A stretch of DNA of 64,000 nucleotides from Amycolatopsis solani (GCF_033441515.1 NZ_JAWQJT010000002.1:496001-560000); one strand, 5' to 3'; positions 8,681 to 17,573 are shown, numbered from the stretch's first letter. The notes: generated by a model not told the origin, from the sequence alone. Numbers and translations are program-made.

Positions 8681-9703
8681 GTGAAGAAGATAGGCTTCCT
8701 GTCGTTCGGCCACTGGTCGCCGGGCGCGCATTCGGAGACCCGCACGGCCGCCGACTTCCTGCACCAGTCGATCGACCTCGCGGTCGCGGCCGAGGAGCTC
8801 GGCGTGGACGGCGCCTACTTCCGCGTGCACCACTTCGCGCGGCAGGCCGGCAGCCCGTTCCCGCTGCTCTCGGCGATCGGGGCGCGCACTTCGAAGATCG
8901 AGATCGGCACCGGCGTCATCGACATGCGCTACGAGAACCCGCTGTACATGGCCGAGGAGGCCGGCGCCGCCGATCTCATCTCCGGTGGCCGGCTCCAGCT
9001 CGGCATCAGCCGGGGATCCCCCGAGCAGGTCGTCGACGGCTGGCGCTACTTCGGCTACGCCCCGGCCGAGGGCGAGACCGACGCCGACATGGCGCGGCGG
9101 CGCACCGAGCAGTTCCTCGAGGTGCTCGGCGGCGAGGGCTTCGCGGAGCCGAACCCGCGGCCGATGTTCGCCAACCCGCCCGGGCTGCTGCGGGTCGAGC
9201 CGCACTCGGAAGGGCTGCGCGAGCGCATCTGGTGGGGGTCCGGCTCGAACGCGACCGGCGTCTGGGCCGCGAAGCTCGGCATGAACCTGCAGAGCTCCAC
9301 GCTCAAGGACGACGAGACGGGCGAGCCGCTGCACGTCCAGCAGCGCAAGCAGATCGAGGCGTACCGCGAGGCGTGGCGGGAGGCGGGCCACACCCGCGAG
9401 CCGCGCGTGTCGGTCAGCCGCAGCGTCTTCGCGCTGACCACCGACCTCGACCGCGCCTACTTCGGCCGCGACCGCCACTCCCGCGACCAGGTCGGCATGA
9501 TCGACGAGAACACCCGGGCGATCTTCGGCCGCTCGTACGCCGCGGAGCCCGACGAACTGGTGCGGCTGCTGAAGGAGGACGAGGCCGTCGAGGCCGCGGA
9601 CACCCTGCTGCTGACCGTCCCGAACCAGCTGGGCGTCGACTACAACGCCCACGTGCTGGAGGACATCCTCACCCACGTGGCACCCCAGCTCGGCTGGCGC
9701 TGA
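8681..9703 (+). CDS. LLM-class flavin-dependent oxidoreductase (luciferase-like)
   Basis: I start at GTG 8681 (VKKIGFLSFGHW), preceded by GAAAGGGG, rather than the longer frame from 8618. The 340-residue product has the bacterial luciferase-like TIM-barrel pattern: the beta-strand 1 opening KIGFLSF, then IEIGTGVIDMRYENPLYMAEEA and LISGGRLQLGISRGSPEQV, typical of FMN-dependent monooxygenases of this family. It probably uses reduced FMN to hydroxylate or desulfonate a small organic molecule; which one is unknown. It is convergent with the alginate lyase gene, with a strong hairpin between them. Confidence 0.88.
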   Translation: MKKIGFLSFGHWSPGAHSETRTAADFLHQSIDLAVAAEELGVDGAYFRVHHFARQAGSPFPLLSAIGARTSKIEIGTGVIDMRYENPLYMAEEAGAADLISGGRLQLGISRGSPEQVVDGWRYFGYAPAEGETDADMARRRTEQFLEVLGGEGFAEPNPRPMFANPPGLLRVEPHSEGLRERIWWGSGSNATGVWAAKLGMNLQSSTLKDDETGEPLHVQQRKQIEAYREAWREAGHTREPRVSVSRSVFALTTDLDRAYFGRDRHSRDQVGMIDENTRAIFGRSYAAEPDELVRLLKEDEAVEAADTLLLTVPNQLGVDYNAHVLEDILTHVAPQLGWR

Positions 9704-9709
9704 CCGGAA

Positions 9710-9735
9710 GGCGGCCCGGTGGCGGCCGGGCCGCC
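9710..9735. terminator. Bidirectional hairpin between convergent genes
   Basis: GGCGGCCCGG (9710-9719) pairs with CCGGGCCGCC (9726-9735) around a 6-base loop, directly between the stops of the LLM oxidoreductase and the alginate lyase. Confidence 0.7.
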
Positions 9736-9739
9736 ACCG

Positions 9740-10504
9740 TCAGCCGTGGGAAACGTTCAAGCCGTAGAACGCGACTCGTGCGCCCTTCGTCGTGCTGTCC
9801 GAAGAGGACTGGTTGTACGAGCCGGCCTTGAAGTACTGCTTGTACGCCTTGAACGACGACGGGATGCTGTAGTGCGTGGTGCTGCCGTTGACCGTGAGGT
9901 CGATCGTGTTGCCCCCGGAAATGCCGATCGTGTAGGTCCACGTCTTGCCGAGCGAGACGTGGCCGACGGTGTGCGGCGTCTGCCCGCCGTCGGGTGAGTT
10001 CTCCGTGCCCAGCACGATGTCGCCGCTCGCGCGGTAGTACAGCTCCAGCAACGGTTTCGTCGACGAGCCGCCGGTGCCCAGGTGCACCTGGCCGACGCAC
10101 ACGTTCGACGTCACCGACACCACGCGCAGCGTCGCGCTGAGCTTGTGCGACCCGCTCAGCGACCAGTTCGCCGCGGACCCGTCGCGGTTCATCTCGCGCA
10201 GCTCCGACCGCGCGTAGTTCGAATTCGGTGTGGTGACGCCCTTTTCCGGCGCCCAGAAGGTCATCGCGCCGTCGCGGGTGTCGGTGTAGAAGTAGCTGTC
10301 CTGGAAGCCGTTCGCGCCCTGCAGGCGGGACGACGAGATCGTGGTCGGCTTCCCGGGGGAGCCGACCGGCTCCTGCAGCTGCCAGACCGAGAGGTCGAAG
10401 TTGCCGCCCGGGGCCACGGACGGGTCCGCCGCCACGGCGGGCAACGCGGTGGCCGCGGCCAGGGCCGGGACCGCCAGCAGGACGAACAAGGCACGCACGC
10501 GCAT
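9740..10504 (-). CDS. Secreted polysaccharide lyase family 7 alginate lyase
   Basis: The 254-residue protein has a signal peptide (MRVRALFVLLAVPALAAATALPAVAA) followed directly by a PL7 domain. The three PL7 hallmark segments are present: RSELRE (residues about 95-100), QVH in place of the usual QIH, and YFKAGSYNQ near residue 220. These carry the catalytic Arg, Gln/His and Tyr. The enzyme should cleave alginate or a related glucuronan by beta-elimination outside the cell. There is no carbohydrate-binding module. It stands alone, convergent with the gene at 8681. Confidence 0.88.
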   Translation of the reverse strand: MRVRALFVLLAVPALAAATALPAVAADPSVAPGGNFDLSVWQLQEPVGSPGKPTTISSSRLQGANGFQDSYFYTDTRDGAMTFWAPEKGVTTPNSNYARSELREMNRDGSAANWSLSGSHKLSATLRVVSVTSNVCVGQVHLGTGGSSTKPLLELYYRASGDIVLGTENSPDGGQTPHTVGHVSLGKTWTYTIGISGGNTIDLTVNGSTTHYSIPSSFKAYKQYFKAGSYNQSSSDSTTKGARVAFYGLNVSHG

Positions 10505-10756
10505 CGTGGGTGTCCTTTCGCGATGGGGACACTGCACCATTCGTTCACGGACGTGAATAAATGGTCTGGACAACCCGGCGGCGTGGGCCCACGGTAGGAC
10601 GGCGATCACCGGTTGTCAAGATCTTCGGCCGGAGTCGGGGGATCGAGGCAGACCCCGCCGGATCAGGGGGCAACGCGGCGGCGGGCCGGACATCCTGGGG
10701 TTACGTTCGGATCATCGACGGATTCGACACGCATTCCGCGGAAAGGAGCCGGAGCA

Positions 10757-11218
10757 ATGGGGAACGGAACCAGAAAAGCCTTGCTGACCACGGCCGCGGC
10801 GGCCGCGCTGACCTTGTCCGCGGTCACGCCCGCGAGTGCGGCACCGGCGACCAGACACTGCGTCCTGAACGCCGGAACCGGTGTGCAGCAATGCTCTTCG
10901 AGCCGGGCCGCGCTGACCGCGCGGGCGGACGGGGACGTCGTGCAGGGCACTTTCTTCGACGGCCCGGACTACACGGGGAACTCGCTGACCATCACCGGCC
11001 CGGAATTGTGCAAGAAGGACGGCTGGGTGAATTGGCAGTTCGACCTCGGTGACGATTGGAAGAACAAGATCACGTCCGTGCAGCCGTGGGGCAACTGCTG
11101 GATCTGGCTCTACCCGGAGCCGAACCTCGGCGGCGACCGCGACGGACCGTTCAAGGAGAACACCGGCAACGTCGGGTCCTTCATGGACGACCGGACCCAA
11201 TCCATCGGCTTCAGCTGA
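10757..11218 (+). CDS. Secreted beta/gamma-crystallin-like protein (I36-inhibitor type)
   Basis: The start at ATG 10757 follows AAAGGAGCCGGAGCA. The 153-residue protein has a Sec signal peptide ending PASAAPA, then one crystallin-type module of two Greek keys: GTFFDGPDYTGNSLTI then WKNKITSV, and IWLYPEPNLGGDRDG then DDRTQSIGF. The N/D-N/D-x-x-S/T-S calcium-site pattern is only partly kept. Streptomyces metalloproteinase inhibitors of family I36 and calcium-binding crystallins share this fold, so protease inhibition or Ca binding are both possible. It lies 26 bp before the aerolysin-like gene and is probably co-transcribed with it. Confidence 0.7.
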   Translation: MGNGTRKALLTTAAAAALTLSAVTPASAAPATRHCVLNAGTGVQQCSSSRAALTARADGDVVQGTFFDGPDYTGNSLTITGPELCKKDGWVNWQFDLGDDWKNKITSVQPWGNCWIWLYPEPNLGGDRDGPFKENTGNVGSFMDDRTQSIGFS

Positions 11219-11244
11219 GCCACCGCACGGCAAGGAGTGACCGC

Positions 11245-11862
11245 ATGACCAGCAAGCGCATGACGTGGATGGCGACCGGCCTCGGCCTGGTGACCGCCGC
11301 CGGCCTCGTCCTGACCGCCCCGGCCGCGTCCGCCGACGGCGGGCCCACCGCCCGCGAACTGCTCGACAAGTGCGACAACGGCACGGACTCGTGCGTGTTC
11401 CACCCGGCCGGCCCGCCGGAGGAGCACACCGGCGCCGGGCACCAGGTCGGCGAGGCCGCCTACAACTGCACGCAGGACTTGCAGCGCAGCACCGTGAACT
11501 GGTCCGACACCACGGGCGAGTCGAACAGCTTCGGCGTGTCCCTGTCGGCCGAATACGGGTTCTCGGAAGTGTTCAAGGTGTCCATCGAGACGTCTTACCA
11601 GCACACCTGGGAGTCGTCGCACACGGAGGGGCAGGCGACCAACGTCGACGTCCGCCCGGGCGAGAAGGGCTGGGTGGAGCGGGCGCCGAAGATGCAGAAG
11701 GTGCACGGCACCTACGAAATGCACTTCCCCGACCGCTTCTACGACCACTACATCTGGTACCAGGACTTCGACGCGGACGGCCCGGTCCCGGGCTCATCGG
11801 GTGACATCACCCAGCACACGGCGGCGATGACGGACCAGGAACGCGCCGAACACTGCGGCTGA
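11245..11862 (+). CDS. Secreted protein with an aerolysin/MTX2-like beta region
   Basis: The 205-residue protein has a signal peptide (cleavage near ASADGG) and a small Cys-containing N-terminal part (LLDKCDNGTDSCVF). The central half alternates Ser/Thr and hydrophobic residues: SNSFGVSLSAEYGFSEVFKV then SIETSYQHTWESSHTEG, followed by VRPGEKGWVERAP. This is the pattern of the stalk and pre-stem strands of aerolysin/ETX-MTX2 pore formers, though the protein is short and lacks an obvious receptor domain. A Cys near the C-terminus (EHCG) could pair with an N-terminal Cys. Homologues in other actinobacteria are, as far as I recall, uncharacterised. The function is inferred from fold resemblance only. 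Confidence 0.55.
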   Translation: MTSKRMTWMATGLGLVTAAGLVLTAPAASADGGPTARELLDKCDNGTDSCVFHPAGPPEEHTGAGHQVGEAAYNCTQDLQRSTVNWSDTTGESNSFGVSLSAEYGFSEVFKVSIETSYQHTWESSHTEGQATNVDVRPGEKGWVERAPKMQKVHGTYEMHFPDRFYDHYIWYQDFDADGPVPGSSGDITQHTAAMTDQERAEHCG

Positions 11863-11960
11863 CGCGTCCGTGCAGGCCACGTTCACGGACCGAGTGTCCA
11901 GGGCTCCGGCGAAGTCGGAGGTCGACGCGGCGGATCGTGGCATCGGCGGGCTCGCCCGAT

Positions 11961-12013
11961 GTCTTGAATGACTCATTCAGGTCGCCGGAGGTCCTGAATG
12001 ACTCATTCAAGAC
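11961..12013. terminator. AATGACTCATT-family hairpin 3' of the aerolysin-like gene
   Basis: Arms of 21 bp at 11961-11981 and 11993-12013 (GTCTTGAATGACTCATTC and on) match with a single mismatch at the central C/G of TGACTCA. It sits about 100 bp after the stop at 11862. Confidence 0.6.
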
Positions 12014-12072
12014 TTCGCGGGGCCGCTCGAGCCGGCCCGCCTCCCGCGCACCGAGCGGCGGCTTGCCGAAGG

Positions 12073-12133
12073 CGAGGTCGCGAATGACTCATTCGGGACC
12101 TCCAAGGCCGCCAATGACTCATTCGCGACCTCG
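12073..12133. repeat. Second AATGACTCATT-family inverted repeat
   Basis: Arms CGAGGTCGCGAATGACTCATT (minus its last base, 12073-12092) and the complement at 12114-12133 match with one central mismatch. It is a tandem neighbour of the element at 11961-12013, the only place in the window with two copies in one gap. Confidence 0.6.
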
Positions 12134-12285
12134 CTCGAACTGCCCACCCCGCCGGCCACCGGTGAAGCGAGCCGGGACCGGTGACTTTGCCGAAGCCCTG
12201 GACCGAGTGTCCGCGAACGTGGCCTGCACGACCACGGCCGATTTCCGCCAGCGGAACGTCCCCTGTGGACGGCACGATCGACCAC

Positions 12286-13008
12286 GTGAAGACGGAAACC
12301 CCTGCGCACACGGCCATCGAGCCGGGCATCCTCTACTTCGGCACCCCGGTCGTGCTCATCTCCAGCAGCAACGAAGACGGCTCCGCCAACCTGGCCCCCA
12401 TGTCCTCGGCCTTCTGGCTCGGCTGGCGTGCGATGCTCGGGCTCGGCGCCCGCTCGAAGACCACCCGAAACCTGCTCCGCACCGGCGAATGCGTGCTCAA
12501 CCTGCCCTCCGACGCGCTCGCCGGAGCCGTCGACCGGCTCGCGCTGACCACCGGGTCCGATCCCGTGCCGGACGGCAAGCTCAAGCGGGGGTACTTCCAC
12601 GTCGCGGAGAAGTTCGAGCGGGCCGGGCTCACGCCCGTGGCGTCCGAAACCGTTGCGCCGCCGCGGGTTGCCGAATGCCCGGTTGCCATGGAGGCCGTCC
12701 TGGAGGCCGTGCACCCGGTGGCAGGCGACGACGAACGGCAGCGCGGCGGGATCGTCGCGATCGAGGTGCGCGTGCAGCGCGTCTTCGTGCACGAAAACAT
12801 CCGGGTGGCCGGCAGCGACGACCACATCGACCCGGATCGGTGGCGGCCGCTCATCATGAGCTTCCAGAAGCTCTACGGCCTCGGCCCGCAGGTCCACCCC
12901 TCGACGCTGGCCCGGATCCCCGAGCGGCTCTACCGGGGCCCGGACATCGACCGCGCCCGCGGGGTCACGTCGCGGTCAGCCGTGCCGGCCGGGGAGCGAG
13001 CGTCCTGA
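12286..13008 (+). CDS. Flavin-reductase-like (FMN-binding split barrel) protein
   Basis: GTG 12286 gives 240 residues beginning VKTETPAHTAIEPGILYFGTPVVLISS. The sequence then reads NEDGSANLAPMSSAFWLGWRAMLGLG, with TRNLLRTGECVLNLPSD, the usual pattern of the flavin reductase-like / DUF447-type FMN split barrel where conserved Asn/Leu residues line the flavin. It may be an FMN-dependent oxidoreductase or an FMN reductase partner; the partner is not evident nearby. No strong ribosome site is visible, so the start could be a little off. It is flanked upstream by the paired hairpins. Confidence 0.75.
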   Translation: MKTETPAHTAIEPGILYFGTPVVLISSSNEDGSANLAPMSSAFWLGWRAMLGLGARSKTTRNLLRTGECVLNLPSDALAGAVDRLALTTGSDPVPDGKLKRGYFHVAEKFERAGLTPVASETVAPPRVAECPVAMEAVLEAVHPVAGDDERQRGGIVAIEVRVQRVFVHENIRVAGSDDHIDPDRWRPLIMSFQKLYGLGPQVHPSTLARIPERLYRGPDIDRARGVTSRSAVPAGERAS

Positions 13009-13183
13009 TCCCGGTCACACCGGACGAATCCGGCACTGGTTCGCGGCGAAGCGGCGGTCACCGCGGCCGCCGACCGGAACCAGCGCCCCGGCGGCCGTGA
13101 GCCCGCGCCCGGCGGATCCGTGTTCGCATGCCCGTCCGAAGGCCCCGGGAATACCGCGGCCGCCGCCCGGCGTAGGTCCTGGG

Positions 13184-14107
13184 GTGAGCGACTTGCGGAT
13201 TCTGGTGGTGGGCGCCGGCGCGACCGGCGGGTACTTCGGCGGACGGCTGCTGCAGGCCGGCCGGGACGTCACGTTCCTCGTCCGGCCGGGCCGGGCGAAG
13301 GTGCTGCGGGACAGCGGCCTGCGGATCGTCGGGCTCGGCGAGGACACGGTGCTCGAGCCGCCGCTGGCCGAGACCGGGACGCTCGAGGAGACCTACGACC
13401 TCGTGCTGCTCGCGGTCAAGGCGACCGGCCTCGCCCCGGCCATCGACGATTTCGCCCCCGCGGTCGGCCCGGGCACGCTGGTCCTGCCGTTCCTCAACGG
13501 CCTCGCCCACGTGGACGCCCTCAGCGCCCGGTTCGGCGAGGGCGCCGTGCTCGGCGGCGTCGCCAAGGTGATGACCACGATCGACGACGACGGCGCGATC
13601 CGACGGCTGGGCCCGCTGCAGCACCTGGCCTACGGCGCCCGCACCGAGCCCGCCCCGCCGCGGCTGGCCGACGTCGACGCCGCGCTGAACGGCGCCGGGT
13701 TCCCCGCCGTCCTCAGCGGCCGGATCACCGAGGCGATGTGGGCGAAATGGGTGTTCATCGCCGCGATCGGCGCGGTCAACAGCCTGCTGCGCGGCACGAT
13801 CGGCGAGGTCGTCGCGGTGCCGGGCGGCGCGGAGTTCGCCGAAGCCGTGGTGGCCGAAGCGGCCGCCGTCGCCGAAGCCGCCGGGTACCCGGTGCCGCAA
13901 GCGGACCTCGAAGCGACGCGCAAGACCGTGACGGACCCCTCGACGGTGGGATCTTCGCTGTACCGGGACCTGCTCGGCGGTCACCCGGTCGAGGGGGAGC
14001 AGATCTTCGGCGATCTCACCGCGCGTGGCCGCGCGCTCGGGGTGGCCACGCCGCTGCTGGACCTCGTCAGCCTGCAGTTGCGCGTCCACCAGCACCGCAT
14101 CGGGTGA
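13184..14107 (+). CDS. Ketopantoate reductase (PanE/ApbA) family protein
   Basis: GTG 13184 gives 307 residues. The N-terminal Rossmann motif is GAGATGGYFGGRL, the NADPH-binding signature of this family; KATGL is the catalytic-Lys region, FLNGLAHVD the Asn-containing loop, and KWVFIAAIGAVNSLLRGTIGE the start of the helical C-terminal domain with its conserved Asn. The classical reaction is 2-dehydropantoate to pantoate in CoA biosynthesis, but paralogues acting on other 2-oxo acids are common in actinobacteria, and no pantothenate genes lie nearby. I therefore give the family, not a gene name. Confidence 0.85.
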   Translation: MSDLRILVVGAGATGGYFGGRLLQAGRDVTFLVRPGRAKVLRDSGLRIVGLGEDTVLEPPLAETGTLEETYDLVLLAVKATGLAPAIDDFAPAVGPGTLVLPFLNGLAHVDALSARFGEGAVLGGVAKVMTTIDDDGAIRRLGPLQHLAYGARTEPAPPRLADVDAALNGAGFPAVLSGRITEAMWAKWVFIAAIGAVNSLLRGTIGEVVAVPGGAEFAEAVVAEAAAVAEAAGYPVPQADLEATRKTVTDPSTVGSSLYRDLLGGHPVEGEQIFGDLTARGRALGVATPLLDLVSLQLRVHQHRIG

Positions 14108-14260
14108 ACCGGTCACCGACGGCGCTTTGCCCGCGCAGTACCGGGGATCGTGGTCTTTCGGGCATCGGCGTGGCGGTGCCGTCACGGCCACTTCCAGCAC
14201 TGCTACTCTTCGTAAGGGTACTTGCTTGAAGGTTTGACGACGAAGAATCGGCGAGGGGAA

Positions 14261-15103
14261 ATGGCGGAGCGGTTCGAGTTCGTCCTCGGGGTCGTCGAAG
14301 CTCTCGTAGTCGGCAGGGCGACGGGCGGAGACGTCCGGCGGTACCCGCTGCGAGCGGGCAACCTGCCGGCCGACCCGGTGCGGTTCGTGCGGGTCGCGCG
14401 GCAGGTGTACGACGCGCTCGAGGAGCGGCGGCTGTCGGTTTCCGGCGAGCTGCACCCCGGCGTGCGCACGGCGTTCGAGCTGCTCGCCGAGCCCCGGGTT
14501 TCGGTTGCGGTGAGCGGGATCGACGGCCTCGGCGCCGACGTCGCCGTGCTCGTGGTCACCGACGGCGCGCAGGCGCTCGGCATCACCCAGGCCCCGGACA
14601 CCGACGAACTGCTGTTCTCGCTGTTCGCGGACGAGGAGCTCGTCGAGGTCGTCACGGGCGTGCTGCCCCCGGCCCCGGCCGCGACCACCGGCAAGCACGT
14701 CGTGCACCGCGCCGCCGGGCGCGAAGTGTCGGCCATGACGGCGAAGCGCATCGCCGACGCCGAGTTCGAGGAAGAAGAAACCGACGCCTTCGGGATGATC
14801 GAGGTCAAGGCCGTGGTGCGGCCGGGCCGCCGCCCGCCGGCGCGGAAGCCCTCGGACGTCGCCGTGCTCGAGCGCGTGCTCGCCGAACCCCGGCTGGGCG
14901 GCGGCCACATCGCCGTCACCGCGCAGGGGCGCCGCGGCGAGCGCGTCGCGGGCGAACCGCTGAGCTGGCTCGACACCGCCGACGGCCGCTACCTCGTGCA
15001 CACGACGACCGGCGAGGCCGGTGAACTGACCGCGGAATACGTACCGGCCGGGCGGGCCGACCTCGCCCGCGCGATCCGCGACGCCATCGCCGCGGTGTAC
15101 TGA
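14261..15103 (+). CDS. ESX-associated EspG-family chaperone
   Basis: ATG 14261 follows GCGAGGGGAA; the upstream TTG frame at 14222 is not needed. The 280-residue protein begins MAERFEFVLGVVEALVV and ends AIRDAIAAVY, with mixed alpha/beta content and the central motif AVSGIDGLGADVAVLVV. This matches the EspG family, cytosolic chaperones that hold PE-PPE dimers of type VII secretion systems until delivery to the EccC ATPase. The next genes encode the likely clients. It is the first gene of a five-gene operon ending at 18473. Confidence 0.7.
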   Translation: MAERFEFVLGVVEALVVGRATGGDVRRYPLRAGNLPADPVRFVRVARQVYDALEERRLSVSGELHPGVRTAFELLAEPRVSVAVSGIDGLGADVAVLVVTDGAQALGITQAPDTDELLFSLFADEELVEVVTGVLPPAPAATTGKHVVHRAAGREVSAMTAKRIADAEFEEEETDAFGMIEVKAVVRPGRRPPARKPSDVAVLERVLAEPRLGGGHIAVTAQGRRGERVAGEPLSWLDTADGRYLVHTTTGEAGELTAEYVPAGRADLARAIRDAIAAVY

Positions 15104-15123
15104 CCGGAAAGGGAACAGTCCTG

Positions 15124-15591
15124 ATGACGGAAGAGACCCAGGCGATGGCCCAGGCTCTCCAGGCGACGGCGCAGATGCAGACCGCGACCGAACCCGCCCA
15201 GAAGGCGATGGCCGCGGTGCGCGTCGGGCTCGCCGGCGCCCAGCTGAAGCGGCTCGCGCAGACCGGCGGCTTCGCCATCGACGACACCACGGGCAACCAG
15301 CTGATCGAGGCCCTCGAAGGCGTGCTCGAGTCGCTCGAGCAGCGCTGGGCGAACCTGCAGCGGCTGCACGACGCGCCGGCGATGAGCCGCACCGCGACCG
15401 GCCAGTGGGTCTCCGCGCACATGGTGAGCACCGCCGCCGACGAGAACGGCCTGGTCACCCAGCTGCAGGCGGCCCGCCAGGAGTTCCCCACCTACATCGA
15501 GGCCATCAAACTGGCCAAGCAGAACTACAAGTCCCGGGAAGAGACCACGCGCACGACGCTGACCTCGCTCCCGACCGCCGACCAGAGCTGA
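15124..15591 (+). CDS. Probable type VII secretion substrate, PE-like partner
   Basis: The 155-residue protein is wholly helical in appearance, begins MTEETQAMAQALQATAQMQ and has no signal peptide. Near its C-terminus QNYKSREE contains YxxxE, the type VII export signal (YxxxD/E) normally located after the helical hairpin. It sits between an EspG-like gene and a PPE-like gene with only 20 bp and 8 bp gaps, the position a PE protein takes. It has no true PE motif, so it is best seen as a functional analogue. The start ATG 15124 follows GGAAAGGGAACAGTCCTG. Confidence 0.6.
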   Translation: MTEETQAMAQALQATAQMQTATEPAQKAMAAVRVGLAGAQLKRLAQTGGFAIDDTTGNQLIEALEGVLESLEQRWANLQRLHDAPAMSRTATGQWVSAHMVSTAADENGLVTQLQAARQEFPTYIEAIKLAKQNYKSREETTRTTLTSLPTADQS

Positions 15592-15599
15592 GGGAGACC

Positions 15600-17573
15600 G
15601 TGGCACCCACCGCCGAGTCCGTCTCGGACCCGTCGTCCCCGGACTACAACCCGCGTAGCCCGCTCTACGACGTGACGGCCGATTCGTCGTCGAAGTACTA
15701 CGTCGGGCCGCTGAAGACGGACAACCTGCCCTCGGGCGACGAGATCCGCGAGATGGCCACCCAGCAGATCGACGACGAGATCCGGGCCGGCTGGCTCGGC
15801 CCGGCCGTCGACCCGGTGCTGCGCGACAAGAAGATCCAGGAGCTGTACCAGCAGCACCTCGACGCGGCCCGCCACGGCCTCGACGAGGGCCTCACCATGC
15901 GTGAGAACGGCGGTGCCCCGAGGACCCTGTGGGCCAACGCCAGCCACGAGCAGATGAACGACGCCATCACCCAGGACGCCAACCCGGCGACCGTCGCGGA
16001 GACGTCGGAGGAGTGGGTCTCGGTCGGCAACGAGCTGGGCACGCACCAGAAGACCCTGGGCGACGCGATCAACGCGAGCACCAGCAACTGGCAGGGCGAC
16101 GCCGGTGACGCCGTCCGCGAGCACCTCGCCGGCGTCGGCAAGTGGCTGGGCGCGACCGCGCAGGGCGCGTCGCTCGCCGGCCGCCAGCAGGAGATCCACT
16201 CGCAGGCGCTCAACGAGACCCAGCGCCAGATGGTCGCGAACCCGCCGGTCCAGTTCGACCTGCAGAGCACCAACCAGCGCCTGATGTCGATGACCGACCC
16301 GGTGCAGTACGCCGCGGCGGCCGGCGAGGCCATGCAGACCTACCGGGCCCAGACGGCCGCGCGCGACCACGCCGCGCAGATCATGACCCAGTACGACGAG
16401 ACCATCGGCTCGGCGGTCGCCACGCCGCGGTTCCCGGCCCCGCCGAAGCTGCCGACCGCCACCGCTTCGCGTCAGCTGGCCGGCACCCGGCCCGACGGCA
16501 GCGCCGGGGCGGGCGGCGCGCAGCCGCTGCTGGCGCGCGACGGGATGAACCCGGCGCTGGACCCCACCGCCTCCGGCCGCACCCGGGCCGACCTCGACGC
16601 CGCCGGGCTCGGTGGCGCGGGTGGCGCGGGCGGCCCCGGTGCCGGCGGGGCCGGCATCCCCGGCGGCGGCTCGGGCATCCCGGGCGGCGGCTCGGGCTCG
16701 GAGGGCTCGGGCTTCTCCGGCAGCGGCATCCCCGGTGGTGGCAGCGGCGGCGGCTCCGGCTTCTCCGGGGCCGGCATCCCGGCCGCGAGCGGGGGCGGCG
16801 GCGCCGGCGGTTCGGGCTTCAGCCCGTCGTCGATCCCGAACATCCCCGGCGGCAGCTTCACCGGCTCCGGCATCCCCGGTTCGTCGGTCCCCGGCTTCGA
16901 CGACTCGACGACTTCGTCCGGCTTCTCGCCGTCCGGGATCCCGTCGAGCGGCGGCCCGGGCGGGGGCGGCTACACCCCGCCGTCGATCCCGAACATCCCG
17001 GACATCCCCGGCGGCGGCAGCACCGGCATCCGCGGCGGCAGCCCGATCCCCGGGTTCACCCCGCCCGGCATCGACCCGATCACCGGGCTGCCCACCGGCA
17101 CCGGCCCCGGCGGCATCCCCGGCGGTGGCAAGCTGCCCACCATCGGCCGCGGCGGCGGCATCAACGGTGAGAGCATCGCGAGCCGGCTCGGCGGCATCGG
17201 TGGCGGCGGCGCCGGGGGCGGGTCCCTCGGCGGCATCGGCGGCGGTGGCTCGGGCGCCGGCGGCGGTTCGGGTGTCGGCGGTGGCGTGCGCGGCACGGGC
17301 GCGGGCAACCTGGCCGGCGGTGCCGCGTCCGGCGCGGCCGCGGAGGCCGAAGCCGCGGCGGCGCGCAACGCGGGCATGGCGGGCAAGGCCGGCGCGGCCG
17401 GTTCGCCCGGCATGGGCGGCATGGGCGCCGGTGCCAAGGGCGGCAAGGGCGACAACGACAAGGAACACAAGGCGGCCGACTACCTCGAGAGCGACGACCC
17501 CAACTTCTTCGCGGGAGAGCAGGTCGTGGCACCCCCGGTGATCGGCGACTGGAAGAACCAGGATTGGAAGTGA
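15600..17573 (+). CDS. PPE-like type VII secretion substrate with Gly-Ile-Pro-rich tail
   Basis: The start is GTG 15600 (MAPTAESVSDPS), nine bases after the previous stop and behind GAGGGAGACC. Residues 1-300 are helical and include NWQGDAGDAV near residue 164 (a WxG turn) and NPPVQFDLQ. Residues 337-600 are low-complexity Gly-Ser-Ile-Pro, with many GIPGGGSG-type repeats, and the protein ends with a non-repetitive segment, DPNFFAGEQVV then GDWKNQDWK. At 657 residues it resembles PPE proteins with long glycine-rich tails. It is presumably exported as a dimer with the 155-residue neighbour under EspG chaperoning. Its role outside is unknown. Confidence 0.65.
   Translation: MAPTAESVSDPSSPDYNPRSPLYDVTADSSSKYYVGPLKTDNLPSGDEIREMATQQIDDEIRAGWLGPAVDPVLRDKKIQELYQQHLDAARHGLDEGLTMRENGGAPRTLWANASHEQMNDAITQDANPATVAETSEEWVSVGNELGTHQKTLGDAINASTSNWQGDAGDAVREHLAGVGKWLGATAQGASLAGRQQEIHSQALNETQRQMVANPPVQFDLQSTNQRLMSMTDPVQYAAAAGEAMQTYRAQTAARDHAAQIMTQYDETIGSAVATPRFPAPPKLPTATASRQLAGTRPDGSAGAGGAQPLLARDGMNPALDPTASGRTRADLDAAGLGGAGGAGGPGAGGAGIPGGGSGIPGGGSGSEGSGFSGSGIPGGGSGGGSGFSGAGIPAASGGGGAGGSGFSPSSIPNIPGGSFTGSGIPGSSVPGFDDSTTSSGFSPSGIPSSGGPGGGGYTPPSIPNIPDIPGGGSTGIRGGSPIPGFTPPGIDPITGLPTGTGPGGIPGGGKLPTIGRGGGINGESIASRLGGIGGGGAGGGSLGGIGGGGSGAGGGSGVGGGVRGTGAGNLAGGAASGAAAEAEAAAARNAGMAGKAGAAGSPGMGGMGAGAKGGKGDNDKEHKAADYLESDDPNFFAGEQVVAPPVIGDWKNQDWK

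Larger units (their letters stand above)
11863..12285. other. Non-coding stretch holding two palindromic elements
   Basis: These 423 bp between co-oriented genes contain two AATGACTCATT-family hairpins (listed separately) about 60 bp apart. I see no convincing gene: all open frames here are short and lack a ribosome site. Confidence 0.6.

Noticed and set aside
13184..14107. Naming the ketopantoate-reductase-family gene panE
   Set aside because: Family motifs are clear but no pantothenate genes are nearby and paralogues with other substrates are common.
14216..14221. GGGTAC 40 bp before the EspG-like start as a SigF promoter
   Set aside because: No GTTT-like sequence at 14-17 bp upstream; a single -10 box is too weak outside the stress island.
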